Shown here: piece by piece, positions 9,629 to 17,876 of the stretch
Layout of the letters: each line of letters opens with the position of its first letter
How positions within the stretch are numbered: the stretch's first letter is position 1
Assembly (NCBI RefSeq): GCF_014641635.1
Contig: NZ_BMIC01000001.1
Span: 998,641-1,062,640, forward strand
Source of the DNA: Aquaticitalea lipolytica
GTDB lineage: Bacteria; Bacteroidota; Bacteroidia; Flavobacteriales; Flavobacteriaceae
Length of the DNA: 64,000 bases
Direction: 5' to 3'
Notes under the pieces: model-generated
What the model was told of the DNA's origin: nothing
The model's database searches: none
What the model saw: the letters and a program-made list of their open reading frames with translations, nothing else
Made by a program: the position numbers and the translations under genes

Positions 9629-10450
9629 TTATTTCTTTATTATTTGTGATTTATCGTTTAATCCTTCTACTTTAATATGAGGTGTGCCATATACGTAAAT
9701 AAAGCTTTTACCTTTAGCATAAATATTAAGTTCTTTACTTACATAAACATAAATATCTGATGTATTAGAGGCGTTTAAGTTGGCATTGGTAACTTTTAAA
9801 TCTTTTGCTTTAATATCTGTCGACCCAGTTGTTATAAGGCTTAAATATTCTGCATTTCCTTCAATTTTCATATCAGCTCGTTTGTTTACTGTAAGCGCTA
9901 AATTATCAACCGATAATTTACCTTTTAAATATGCATTATCGTTTAAGACCATTGTAGCCTCGTCACTTCTCATTTGTAATTTTCCTTTAGTATTTCCGTT
10001 AAGATTCATAGTTAATTGTTTAGAATTTACATCTAAATCAAAATCACTTCCATCGTAACCATCTAAAATAAAATTGTTTAAATTGAACTTGTTTAAACCT
10101 TCAATTTTGGCATCATTTCGAAGTGTTATTTTATCTAAGTTTTGAAATGTAACAGATATTTCTAATTTTTTACTAGAAGTAATTTTATGTGTAGTATGTA
10201 TTTTTAAAACACTATCTACCACTTCTACTTTTAAAATTTCTACAAGGTTAGAGTCTGTTTTTAATCGGTATCCATCTGCAGTTGTTTGCATTAAAGACAC
10301 CTCTAAACCATCACCTATTTCAATTTGATTAAAACCTTGAAGATTCTCAAAAACTTCTACAACATCTTTATTCCCTTTTACTTTAAGCTTTTTTTGAGCT
10401 ACAAGGTTTAAAGAAAATAAGACTGTTATTGCTATAAATATTGATTTCAT
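9629..10450 (-). CDS. Secreted GIN-domain (DUF2807) beta-helix protein
   Basis: 273 residues with a signal peptide (MKSIFIAITVLFSLNLVAQ) and then repeated short beta strands such as LTMNLNGNTKGKLQ and MVLNDNAYLKGKL. This is the pattern of the head GIN domain, a right-handed beta-helix found in envelope proteins of Bacteroidota. The exported protein is expected in the periplasm or at the outer membrane. A hairpin lies between this gene and the MscS gene upstream, so it may begin a second transcript that continues into the ion-transport genes 23 bases downstream. Confidence 0.75.
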   Translation of the reverse strand: MKSIFIAITVLFSLNLVAQKKLKVKGNKDVVEVFENLQGFNQIEIGDGLEVSLMQTTADGYRLKTDSNLVEILKVEVVDSVLKIHTTHKITSSKKLEISVTFQNLDKITLRNDAKIEGLNKFNLNNFILDGYDGSDFDLDVNSKQLTMNLNGNTKGKLQMRSDEATMVLNDNAYLKGKLSVDNLALTVNKRADMKIEGNAEYLSLITTGSTDIKAKDLKVTNANLNASNTSDIYVYVSKELNIYAKGKSFIYVYGTPHIKVEGLNDKSQIIKK

Positions 10451-10476
10451 AATTTATATATTTTGTGTTATTTGAA

Positions 10477-10527
10477 TTAAAAAGAAGCGGCTACCAATTA
10501 TGGAGGTACAGAATTAAGATAACCGCT
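10477..10527 (-). terminator. Possible terminator or attenuator after the MscS gene
   Basis: On the minus strand AGCGGTTATC (10527-10518) can pair with GGTAGCCGCT (10495-10486) using two G-U pairs, with a loop of about 22 bases, and is followed by TTCTTTTT. It could end the sigma-MscS transcript, or act as an internal attenuator before the GIN gene. The large loop lowers confidence. Confidence 0.4.
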
Positions 10528-10625
10528 CTTTAATTTCAGTAGAAACTTTCGTCAACATAAATCAACCAACTTTGACATGTTATAAAACTTATAAAAAGCT
10601 GACTATTATTTCTACTGATTTGCTA

Positions 10626-11453
10626 TTAATCTTCTATTTCTACTTTTTTATCAACTAGTTCTTTAATAGGTATTACCACTTTACCTTTAACAGTTTTTAA
10701 TGTGACACAAATGTTGTCTATAGATTCAATTTGCCCTTTAATATCATCAACTTTAATATGCTGGCCTATTTCGAAATTTCTTTTAGAATAAAATGAGAAT
10801 AATAGACTTTGAATAACATCTTTAGATCCAAATCCGAAAGCAATAGCAAAGGCTAATAAAAAAGATCCTAGAACTAGAGTAAGATTGTTTGTTATTATTG
10901 TTGTATCTATACCAGCTTGATTTAATGCTGTTATTGTAATAATAATTGCTATTAAATAATATATTAGGTGACTTATGGCTTTAGCACCAACAAGATCAAA
11001 TGAAGAGAAAAATCCTGCAATAGCTTTTTTTATAAAATTTGCTATATAAAGACCAACCATAAATAATGCAATTGCACTAAATAGTTTTGGAATATAACGT
11101 AATAAATTCCCTATCTCTTCTGATACAATTTTCCAGTTTAATATTTCAAAAGAAACAGTTAAAAAGACTAGAAACATTATAAACTTAATAAAGCCCAATA
11201 TAACGTTGGAAATTTTAAAGTTAACTTGTACTTTTCCAAAAACTTCAGACTCTTTTAGCTTGTCTGTTAGATTATCAACTTTTGCTAATTTAAATACTCT
11301 TTTTAAGATGTAAATTGTAATTTTAGTGATAATCCAACCTAAAAGCAATACAAGTATTGCTCCTATTAAATTTGGTAATACTTCAGCCATTTTAGTACCC
11401 ATATCTCTGAATGTATTATAAATAATATCTTTCCACTGATTTACTGTTTCCAT
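10626..11453 (-). CDS. Small-conductance mechanosensitive channel (MscS family)
   Basis: 275 residues with hydrophobic segments at about 17-50, 80-105, 120-142 and 160-210. The pore-lining helix and following turn read LLAFAIAFGFGSKDVIQSL, the small-residue-rich TM3 signature of MscS, followed by a beta-domain (FEIGQHIKVDDIKGQIESID). The family opens under membrane tension to release solutes on hypo-osmotic shock. The protein stops soon after the beta-domain, so the usual C-terminal alpha/beta cage is absent or very short. It lies 5 bases after the 66-residue gene and is probably cotranscribed with the ECF sigma factor. Confidence 0.88.
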   Translation of the reverse strand: METVNQWKDIIYNTFRDMGTKMAEVLPNLIGAILVLLLGWIITKITIYILKRVFKLAKVDNLTDKLKESEVFGKVQVNFKISNVILGFIKFIMFLVFLTVSFEILNWKIVSEEIGNLLRYIPKLFSAIALFMVGLYIANFIKKAIAGFFSSFDLVGAKAISHLIYYLIAIIITITALNQAGIDTTIITNNLTLVLGSFLLAFAIAFGFGSKDVIQSLLFSFYSKRNFEIGQHIKVDDIKGQIESIDNICVTLKTVKGKVVIPIKELVDKKVEIED

Positions 11454-11458
11454 AATAT

Positions 11459-11659
11459 TTAGTCTTTATTATTTGAATTGTTTTTTTTATTTTTTTTTAA
11501 AATCCCAGAAAATACCGATGCATAATTAAACGTAAATAAAGAAGATACTTCTTGAATTAATTTAATACTTTCAACACCATCCATTACTTTTTTCTTGAGA
11601 TGTATTGGAGCTTCAACTGGTGGATTTCCTATTTTTTTAAATGGATTTTCTTTACTCAT
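11459..11659 (-). CDS. Small protein linked to the ECF sigma factor
   Basis: 66 residues, start overlapping the sigma factor stop by 8 bases, which implies translational coupling. The N-terminus (NPFKKIGNPPVEAPIHLKKK) is basic and the middle (KLIQEVSSLFTFNYASVFSG) is mildly hydrophobic but too short to be a clear membrane helix. The C-terminus is lysine/asparagine-rich. Its position is that of an anti-sigma factor, but it lacks the zinc motif and membrane helix of usual anti-sigma proteins. Function unknown. Confidence 0.55.
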   Translation of the reverse strand: MSKENPFKKIGNPPVEAPIHLKKKVMDGVESIKLIQEVSSLFTFNYASVFSGILKKNKKNNSNNKD

Positions 11660-12230
11660 CTGTTTTTATATTATTATAAGATTCTATAAGCCTAGATTTA
11701 GCTCTTTTTAATCTCATTTTTACTGCACTTTCACTAAGTGTTAACAATACACTTAAATCTTTAATTGATAAATCATCTTGATATTTTAATAATAAAATCA
11801 CTTTGTCCTCAGGGTTAATAAGTTCTAATGATTTTTGTAACTTATCTACTTGCATCTGAAATAAACTATAATCATCTACATCAATCAATAATTCATTAGA
11901 ATCATTTAACTCTACTGATGCTTTTTCTATCTTTTTATTCTTATCTCTATTTACATAGTTTACACAAAAATTATAAGTCAGTACATATAACCATTGCCTA
12001 AAACTTACCTTTTTTGTAAACGTATTTAATTTTGTATAGGCATGTATAAAAACATCTTGTGTTAAGTCTTCAGCCTCTTGTGATGATTTTGAAAAGCCTA
12101 GACACTTATTATATACATTAGTTATATATCTGTCATATAGTTCTCCAAAAGCTGTTGAGTTTTTTGAAGTAAGTATGATATCAACAATTTCTATGTCGCT
12201 AAGAATCTTGATATCTGCTATTGTTTTCAA
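11652..12230 (-). CDS. ECF-type RNA polymerase sigma factor
   Basis: 192 residues. Region 2 spans about 25-95 (FGELYDRYITNVYNKC, then EAEDLTQDVFIHAYTKL and FRQWLYVLTYNFCVNYV). Region 4 spans about 130-185 (LLLKYQDDLSIKDLSVLL and a helix-turn-helix ending ESAVKMRLKRAKSRL). Sigma region 3 is missing, as expected for the ECF group. It is the first gene of the locus with a 210-base upstream region. A classical membrane anti-sigma gene is absent; the coupled downstream gene encodes only 66 residues, followed by an MscS channel. It probably controls part or all of the ion-transport locus in response to envelope or osmotic stress. Confidence 0.88.
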   Translation of the reverse strand: MKTIADIKILSDIEIVDIILTSKNSTAFGELYDRYITNVYNKCLGFSKSSQEAEDLTQDVFIHAYTKLNTFTKKVSFRQWLYVLTYNFCVNYVNRDKNKKIEKASVELNDSNELLIDVDDYSLFQMQVDKLQKSLELINPEDKVILLLKYQDDLSIKDLSVLLTLSESAVKMRLKRAKSRLIESYNNIKTDE

Positions 12231-12382
12231 TTTTTAAAGTTGGTTTATACTTATTAAACACAGAATAATTTAAAAAGTCACATTATTTTTTAAATTATTA
12301 TTAATATAATGAATAAAAAAATAAGTATTAAGCAGATTTAATAATATTATACTACTGTTTATCAGAGGGTTAATAAATCAAA

Positions 12383-12409
12383 AAAAGCTACCGAAAATCG
12401 ATAGCTTTT
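12383..12409 (-). terminator. Hairpin terminator after the VOC-family gene
   Basis: AAAAGCTA (12383-12390) pairs with TAGCTTTT (12402-12409), with an inner CGA/TCG pairing, flanked by A/T tracts. It lies just after the stop of the minus-strand VOC gene and upstream of the sigma factor promoter region. Confidence 0.7.
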
Positions 12410-12439
12410 ATAAATAATTATTACTCCTGTTCTTTAATC

Positions 12440-12853
12440 TTATGATTTAAAAACTTCTTTTTGATTTGTAAAACATTTAAACTCTACTGTAAAATCGTTT
12501 GGGTCTTTAATAAAAAAAGATTGATGCTCTCCCACTTTGTTTTCTAAAAATTTAACTTGAGAAGTAATTTCAATTTTTTTAGATTTTAAAAGGTTTAAAA
12601 CCTTATCCCAATCAGGTTTATCTAAAATAATTCCGAAGTGAAAAGAAGGCAAAATATCTCCATTAAAAGAATAACTTTTGCACTCAAATTTAAAAGGACC
12701 ACACTCTGTAAATGTTATTTGGTTGTTATACAAATTAACATCTGCCCATTTTACAGAAGAACGTCCAATTTGAGCACCTAATACTTCGGAATAAAAAGCT
12801 CTTGTCTTATTAATATTAACACAAGGTAATGCTAAATGAAATTGAGTAGCCAT
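12440..12853 (-). CDS. VOC-family (glyoxalase/bleomycin-resistance fold) protein
   Basis: 137 residues with the two beta-alpha-beta-beta-beta modules of the vicinal oxygen chelate fold. The first starts FHLALPCVNINKTRAFYSEV and the second ends FFIKDPNDFTVEFKCF, where the final E is a usual metal ligand. A histidine in the second module (SFHFGIIL) may be another. The reaction cannot be told from sequence; most such small proteins are labelled glyoxalase-like. It stands alone, with its own terminator. Confidence 0.78.
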   Translation of the reverse strand: MATQFHLALPCVNINKTRAFYSEVLGAQIGRSSVKWADVNLYNNQITFTECGPFKFECKSYSFNGDILPSFHFGIILDKPDWDKVLNLLKSKKIEITSQVKFLENKVGEHQSFFIKDPNDFTVEFKCFTNQKEVFKS

Positions 12854-12955
12854 AAGTTTTTAATTTACCTAAAGTTAAAACTTTTTTTTTCTCATTGTTA
12901 TATTTTATTCAACTTTTTTTTAAAGATTATATTTTGGTTTAAAGCCTATTAAACT

Positions 12956-12986
12956 AAAAAAGCCAACTTAAATAAGTTGGCTTTTT
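12956..12986 (-). terminator. Terminator of the polyamine operon
   Basis: AAAAAGCCAACTT and AAGTTGGCTTTTT form a perfect 13-base stem with a very short loop and a T tract. It lies 20 bases after the last gene (stop near 13007) of the minus-strand polyamine operon. Confidence 0.85.
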
Positions 12987-13006
12987 ATAATTGTTATTAA
13001 TTGATT

Positions 13007-13345
13007 TTAGTCAATATCTTCATCAATTTCTACATCTGCATCTTCGTCTGATATTTCTGGATCTTGAACTGCTTCTGGATCGTCACTATCATAATCTTCA
13101 TAGTCATCTTCGTCATAGTTTTCCATAGTAACTTGTAGTTTAGTACTCACTTTCACTAAATACTTTGTATCGTCTGTTGTTACTTCAACAGCTTCAACTA
13201 TTTCGTTATTAGCATTTTTAAAGGTGATGATATTTTCATCATCATAACCGTCAGGATACTTTTCCACTAATAAAGCTAAAATTTCTGGCGTTAATTTTTT
13301 AAAATCAACGATAACGCGTTTAAGATTATCTCTTTTGTTACTCAT
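13007..13345 (-). CDS. Acidic-tailed protein linked to the deoxyhypusine-synthase homologue
   Basis: 112 residues. Residues 1-75 form a compact domain (RVIVDFKKLTPEILALLVEK, then YLVKVSTKLQV). The last 35 residues are almost only Asp and Glu with a few small residues, giving a very acidic tail. It follows the deoxyhypusine-synthase-like gene by 2 bases, so it belongs to the polyamine operon. An acidic tail might bind polyamine or another basic partner, but that is a guess. No family function is recognised. Confidence 0.6.
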   Translation of the reverse strand: MSNKRDNLKRVIVDFKKLTPEILALLVEKYPDGYDDENIITFKNANNEIVEAVEVTTDDTKYLVKVSTKLQVTMENYDEDDYEDYDSDDPEAVQDPEISDEDADVEIDEDID

Positions 13346-13347
13346 AA

Positions 13348-14328
13348 TTACATGTCTAATAGGTAGGCAAATATAAGTGGTGCAACAATAGTAGCATCAC
13401 TTTCTATTATAAATTTTGGTGTGTCTATATCTAATTTTCCCCAAGTTATTTTCTCATTAGGAACTGCTCCTGAATACGAACCATAACTTGTTGTTGAATC
13501 GCTAATTTGGCAGAAATAACTCCAAAATGGTGTATCTTCTCTCTCCATATCTTGATATAACATTGGTACTACGCAGATTGGAAAATCTCCTGCAATACCT
13601 CCTCCAATTTGAAAGAAACCTATTCCGTTTTTAGAATTATCTGTGTACCAATCTGCTAAGAATGTCATGTATTCTATACCAGATTTCATTGTACTAGCCT
13701 TTAACTCTCCTTTAAGAACGTAGCTTGCAAAGATATTACCCATTGTACTATCTTCCCATCCAGGTACAATAATAGGTAAATTTTTCTCTGCTGCTGCATA
13801 CATCCAAGAATTTTTAATGTCAATTTCGTAGTGCTCTTCAAGAACACCGCTTAACAACATTTTGTACATAAATTCGTGTGGAAAATAACGCTCACCTTTA
13901 TCTTCAGCATCTTTCCATATCTTAAAAATATGTTTTTGTAAACGTCTAAACGCTTCTTCTTCTGGTATACAAGTATCTGTAACTCTGTTTAATCCCTTCT
14001 CTAACAAATCCCACTCATCTTGTGGTGTTAAATCGCGATAGTTAGGTACACGTTTGTAATGTGAATGTGCAACTAAATTCATTATATCTTCTTCAAGATT
14101 TGCTCCTGTACAAGAGATAATTTGAACTTTGTCTTGGCGGATAATTTCACCAAAAATTTTACCAATTTCGGCAGTACTCATTGCACCTGCTAAAGACACC
14201 AACATTTTTGAGCCTTTTGCTAATTGCGCTTCATAGCCTTTTGCTGCATCAACTAGTGCAGCAGCATTGAAATGCAAATAGTATTTTTCAATAAAGTTTG
14301 ATATGTGTCCTTTAGTTTTCGTCATCAT
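13348..14328 (-). CDS. Deoxyhypusine synthase family enzyme (probable polyamine aminobutyl transferase)
   Basis: 326 residues, near the length of eukaryotic deoxyhypusine synthase. Near the C-terminus it has WGKL followed by ESDATIVAPLIFAYL. WGK holds the lysine that carries the butylimine intermediate (here K298), and the acidic-small-residue strand matches the spermidine/NAD site. Bacteria have no eIF5A, so this branch must use another acceptor, and some relatives are homospermidine synthases. It overlaps agmatinase by 17 bases and lies in one operon with arginine decarboxylase, so its substrate is probably putrescine or a product made from it. The exact reaction is not settled by sequence. 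Confidence 0.85.
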   Translation of the reverse strand: MMTKTKGHISNFIEKYYLHFNAAALVDAAKGYEAQLAKGSKMLVSLAGAMSTAEIGKIFGEIIRQDKVQIISCTGANLEEDIMNLVAHSHYKRVPNYRDLTPQDEWDLLEKGLNRVTDTCIPEEEAFRRLQKHIFKIWKDAEDKGERYFPHEFMYKMLLSGVLEEHYEIDIKNSWMYAAAEKNLPIIVPGWEDSTMGNIFASYVLKGELKASTMKSGIEYMTFLADWYTDNSKNGIGFFQIGGGIAGDFPICVVPMLYQDMEREDTPFWSYFCQISDSTTSYGSYSGAVPNEKITWGKLDIDTPKFIIESDATIVAPLIFAYLLDM

Positions 14329-15253
14329 CCTCGAATTTAGAAAATTTGTTTATAGATGAGCCTGATTCTTTAAAGTTACTTTCATAACCATCTTCTACAT
14401 TATCATCTAAAAATTTATAGCTTAACATTTTATAGTATAATTTTGCCGCAAGAAAATCTGATGATCTCTCTTTTGAGTCTGGGCACAACTCAACAATATC
14501 AAAACCTACTACATTTTTTTCTTCAAAAACTTTTCTTAAAAAATCTAGCGTTTCGTACCATAACAAACCACCTGGTTCTGGTGTTCCTGTTGATGGCATT
14601 ATTGAAGGGTCGAATGCATCTAAATCTATAGTAATAAATACATTATCTGTCATTTGATCAATTGCACTATCCATCCAAAACTCATCAGTTACCATTTCGT
14701 GGGCAAAGTATGTTTTTTCTTTGTCCATTACAGTAGTTTCCATAACGTCCATACTACGAATACCTACTTGTATTAGATTTGTCGTTTGACTTGCTTCATA
14801 TAAAGCACATGCATGATTACATTTACTTCCTTGATACTCTTTACGCAAATCGGCGTGAGCATCTAATTGAAGTACTGTAAGGTTGTCAAAACACTCATTA
14901 AACGCTCTAATTGTACCTATAGAAATTGAATGTTCACCACCAAAAGCAGTTACAAACTTGTTTCTTTTAATGTACTTTTTTACAGTTTGATGAACTTCAT
15001 CGACCATTTTTTCTGGTGATGAATTTTCTGTTACTGCATCAGCAAGATAAACGCCTTGTTTGTAAACCTCAGTTTCAGTTTCGATATCGTAAAGTTCCAT
15101 GTTTTCAGAAGCATTTAAAAATGCATCTGGTCCTTTGTCTGCGCCTTTTTGCCAAGTACTTGTACCATCATAAGGCACAGGTATTAATACAATTTTAGCG
15201 GTTTCTAATTTGGAATATTCTTCTTCTATTCCTGCATACGTTTTATTACTCAT
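14312..15253 (-). CDS. speB: Agmatinase (arginase/ureohydrolase family)
   Basis: 313 residues with all manganese ligand motifs of ureohydrolases: GGEHS (H108), DAHAD (D131, H133, D135) and IDLDAFDP (D210, D212). The enzyme hydrolyses agmatine to putrescine and urea. It overlaps the arginine decarboxylase gene by 8 bases and the deoxyhypusine-synthase-like gene by 17, so the three are translated as a unit. Neighbours support agmatine rather than arginine as substrate. The C-terminal 25 residues are acidic and variable. Confidence 0.9.
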   Translation of the reverse strand: MSNKTYAGIEEEYSKLETAKIVLIPVPYDGTSTWQKGADKGPDAFLNASENMELYDIETETEVYKQGVYLADAVTENSSPEKMVDEVHQTVKKYIKRNKFVTAFGGEHSISIGTIRAFNECFDNLTVLQLDAHADLRKEYQGSKCNHACALYEASQTTNLIQVGIRSMDVMETTVMDKEKTYFAHEMVTDEFWMDSAIDQMTDNVFITIDLDAFDPSIMPSTGTPEPGGLLWYETLDFLRKVFEEKNVVGFDIVELCPDSKERSSDFLAAKLYYKMLSYKFLDDNVEDGYESNFKESGSSINKFSKFEDDDEN

Positions 15254-16643
15254 TGTAACCTAAAATTTTAAGTAAGTCTTCACTTTTTTGTTGTTCACTA
15301 AATAATTCGGTCGTTAATTTACCGTTTTCGTCTTTGTCAATTAAAATATGTTTTGGCGAAGGTATTAAACAATGCTGTAATCCACCAAATCCGCCAATTG
15401 TTTCTTGATATGCTCCTGTATTAAAAAAGCCAAGATACAAAGGTTTTTCTTTATTATACTTTGGAAGGTAAATAGCATTCATATGCTGCTCACTGTTATA
15501 ATAGTCATCACTATCGCATGTTAAACCTCCAAGTAAAACTCTTTCATATGAATCGTTCCATCTATTTATTGGCAACATGATAAATCGTTTATTAATTGCC
15601 CATGTGTCTGGCAATGTAGTAATAAATGATGAGTTTATCATATTCCACTTTTCTCTGTCGTTTTGTTGCTTTTGGTATAGCACTTCATAAATTGCACCTC
15701 CACTTTCTCCTACTGTAAAGCTACCAAATTCTGTAAATATGTTTGGAACTGGTACTTCTTCTTGCTCACAGAATAATTTAATCTGGTTTACAATTTCATC
15801 TACCATATACTCATAATCATACTCAAATGCTAATGAGTTTTTTATAGGAAATCCTCCTCCAATATTTAAACTATCTAATGATGGACAAATTTGTTTTAAG
15901 CTTGTGTAAACTTTTAAACATTTAGATAGCTCATTCCAATAGTAAGCATTATCTCTAATACCTGTATTGATGAAAAAGTGAAGCATTTTTAGCTTTACTT
16001 TTTTATTGTCTTTAACTTGATTTCTGTAAAAAGGTAAAATGTTTTTATAGCCAATTCCTAATCTAGAAGTATAAAACTCAAACTTCGGCTCTTCCTCAGA
16101 AGCTATTCTTATTCCTATATTAAATTTACCGTTAATTTCTTGCGATAGTAAATCTATCTCTTCATAATTATCAATTATAGGAATACAGTTTTTATGTCCA
16201 TTATTGATTAATCGAGCAATATTGGTAACATATTGTTCTCTTTTAAAGCCATTACTAATTACATATGTTTTATCTGTAATTTTTCCTTCAGCTTTCATTT
16301 TTTCAACAATATCAATATCAAAAGCAGAAGATGTTTCAATATGAATATCATTTTTTAAAGCTTCATTTAATACGTGTTTAAAGTGAGAACTTTTTGTACA
16401 ATAGCAGTAACTGTACTTGCCTTTGTATTTGTGCTTTTTTATTGCCTTGGCAAACCAGCCTTTGGCTCTGTTTATATTATTTGATATTTGTGGTAAATAC
16501 GTAAACTTTAAAGGTGTCCCATAATCTTCAACCAATTTCATTAAATCAATATCATGAAATTGCAAGTTTTTGTCTTCGAGTTTAAATTCGTCTTGTGGAA
16601 AGTAAAAGCTTTGATTGATGAGATCAATGTATTTTGTATTCAT
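15246..16643 (-). CDS. speA: Arginine decarboxylase, PLP-dependent (alanine-racemase fold)
   Basis: 465 residues, clearly shorter than the about 650 of E. coli SpeA, as is usual for Flavobacteriia. The likely PLP lysine is K84 in YCTKSSHF at the end of the first beta strand of the TIM barrel. A glycine-rich phosphate-binding segment (NIGGGFPIKNSLAF) and the C-terminal GAYQETIGGFGGLQHC stretch follow. The product agmatine feeds the downstream agmatinase, so the operon makes putrescine and then an aminobutylated polyamine. The upstream 309 bases carry its promoter region and one short open frame. Confidence 0.85.
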   Translation of the reverse strand: MNTKYIDLINQSFYFPQDEFKLEDKNLQFHDIDLMKLVEDYGTPLKFTYLPQISNNINRAKGWFAKAIKKHKYKGKYSYCYCTKSSHFKHVLNEALKNDIHIETSSAFDIDIVEKMKAEGKITDKTYVISNGFKREQYVTNIARLINNGHKNCIPIIDNYEEIDLLSQEINGKFNIGIRIASEEEPKFEFYTSRLGIGYKNILPFYRNQVKDNKKVKLKMLHFFINTGIRDNAYYWNELSKCLKVYTSLKQICPSLDSLNIGGGFPIKNSLAFEYDYEYMVDEIVNQIKLFCEQEEVPVPNIFTEFGSFTVGESGGAIYEVLYQKQQNDREKWNMINSSFITTLPDTWAINKRFIMLPINRWNDSYERVLLGGLTCDSDDYYNSEQHMNAIYLPKYNKEKPLYLGFFNTGAYQETIGGFGGLQHCLIPSPKHILIDKDENGKLTTELFSEQQKSEDLLKILGYNE

Positions 16644-16707
16644 TATTTAGTATTAAGGTTTAAAATTCTGAAAAAAAAATTAATTAACGGAATAAATAAT
16701 GAAAAAA

Positions 16708-16860
16708 TCATACTCTGATTTGTTGATAAGCAGGAATAGACACTATTATTAAGTGCTCGCTTTCAGATAAATCTAATTTAGAAGTTAGCTTTAAAACTTT
16801 GTTACTTATCTTATAAGTGGCTTTCAAATTTGACTTCAAAACTTTTAAAAGCCTAAACAT
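16708..16860 (-). CDS. Possible 50-residue protein in the gap upstream of speA
   Basis: An ATG-started frame of 50 codons fills most of the 309-base gap between speA and the pseudouridine synthase gene. The product begins MFRLLKVLKSNLKATYKI and ends IIVSIPAYQQIRV. It runs in the same direction as speA and ends about 64 bases before it. No family is recognised and chance frames of this size are common in AT-rich DNA, so it may instead be leader sequence. The rest of this gap shows nothing clear. Confidence 0.3.
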   Translation of the reverse strand: MFRLLKVLKSNLKATYKISNKVLKLTSKLDLSESEHLIIVSIPAYQQIRV

Positions 16861-16952
16861 AAAAACTTTTGTCAATTGTTTAATTAAATGAGGTACAAAA
16901 GAAATATAAAAAAATTAAAAACAAAGATGTTTAAAACTTTTTTTTAGAAATT

Positions 16953-17825
16953 TTATGATAACATTTTTAAGGTATTCACTTCTTGCTCTGTAAGATGCTT
17001 CCAATGACCTCTAGGAATGTCTTTTTTAGTTAATCCAGCTATTGCTACACAGTCTAATTTAACTATCTCATACTTTAAATGATCAAAAATTGAACGAATA
17101 ATTGTATTACCTGTGTTCTTGATTTTTAATCCTATTTGATTTTTAGATTCTCCTTCGATATAGCTAATCTCTTCTACAGTAATTAATTTACCTTCTATTT
17201 TAAGTCCAGCTTGTATTAATTTAATATCTTCTAGTTTTAAGTTTTTATCAAGTTCAACCTGAAACAAACGCGGAACACCATTTTTAGAATTCGTGAATTT
17301 TTTTACTAAAACTTCATCGTTTGTAAATAAAATTAATCCTAATGAATTTCTACCTAATCGACCAATTGGCTTAATACGTGCAGATGTAGCGTTAGCTACT
17401 AAATCCATTACTGTTCTTCCTTTACCTTCGCTTGTAGTTGTAGCAAATCCTTTAGGTTTATTAAGCAATACGTAAGCATTCTTTTCTGGTTTTATTCGTG
17501 CTCCATCAAAACGAACTTCGTCTTCAAGCTTCACTTTATAACCCATTTCGGTTATCACTTTTCCGTTAACAGTTACACTACCTGTTGCTATATGCATATC
17601 CGCATCGCGACGAGAACACATTCCTGAATTAGCAATATACTTGTTTAATCGTATCTCATCTGGATTCGATTTTTTAGCAGGTGCTTTTGGAGCAGATGTT
17701 TTTGTTGTTGGAGCTTGTTGCTTTTTTAATGGCGAATTACCTCTTGCATAACTTTTAGAACGAGTATTGTTTCCTCCTCGTCCTGAAGCTTTTCCTTTTT
17801 TATTATCACCTTGATGTCTAGTCAT
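16953..17825 (-). CDS. RluB/RsuA-type pseudouridine synthase homologue lacking the catalytic aspartate
   Basis: 290 residues: a basic low-complexity N-terminus (1-55), an S4 RNA-binding domain (about 57-105, RLNKYIANSGMCSRRDAD) and the synthase domain (115-285). In all active members the motif is GRLD; here it reads GRLGRN, with G158 in place of aspartate (codon GGT at 17354-17352). The later loop usually rich in arginine is also altered (IKNTGNTIIRSIFDHL). The frame is intact and the end (GLTKKDIPRGHWKHLTEQEV) is well kept, so the protein is probably made but should not isomerise uridine. It may act as an RNA-binding protein in ribosome assembly. Last gene of the long operon, 51 bases after the prenyltransferase. 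Confidence 0.85.
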   Translation of the reverse strand: MTRHQGDNKKGKASGRGGNNTRSKSYARGNSPLKKQQAPTTKTSAPKAPAKKSNPDEIRLNKYIANSGMCSRRDADMHIATGSVTVNGKVITEMGYKVKLEDEVRFDGARIKPEKNAYVLLNKPKGFATTTSEGKGRTVMDLVANATSARIKPIGRLGRNSLGLILFTNDEVLVKKFTNSKNGVPRLFQVELDKNLKLEDIKLIQAGLKIEGKLITVEEISYIEGESKNQIGLKIKNTGNTIIRSIFDHLKYEIVKLDCVAIAGLTKKDIPRGHWKHLTEQEVNTLKMLS

Positions 17826-17876
17826 TGTATTTATTTTGATGCAAAGATACTTTATTATTTATTCTTTCCTTAATAA

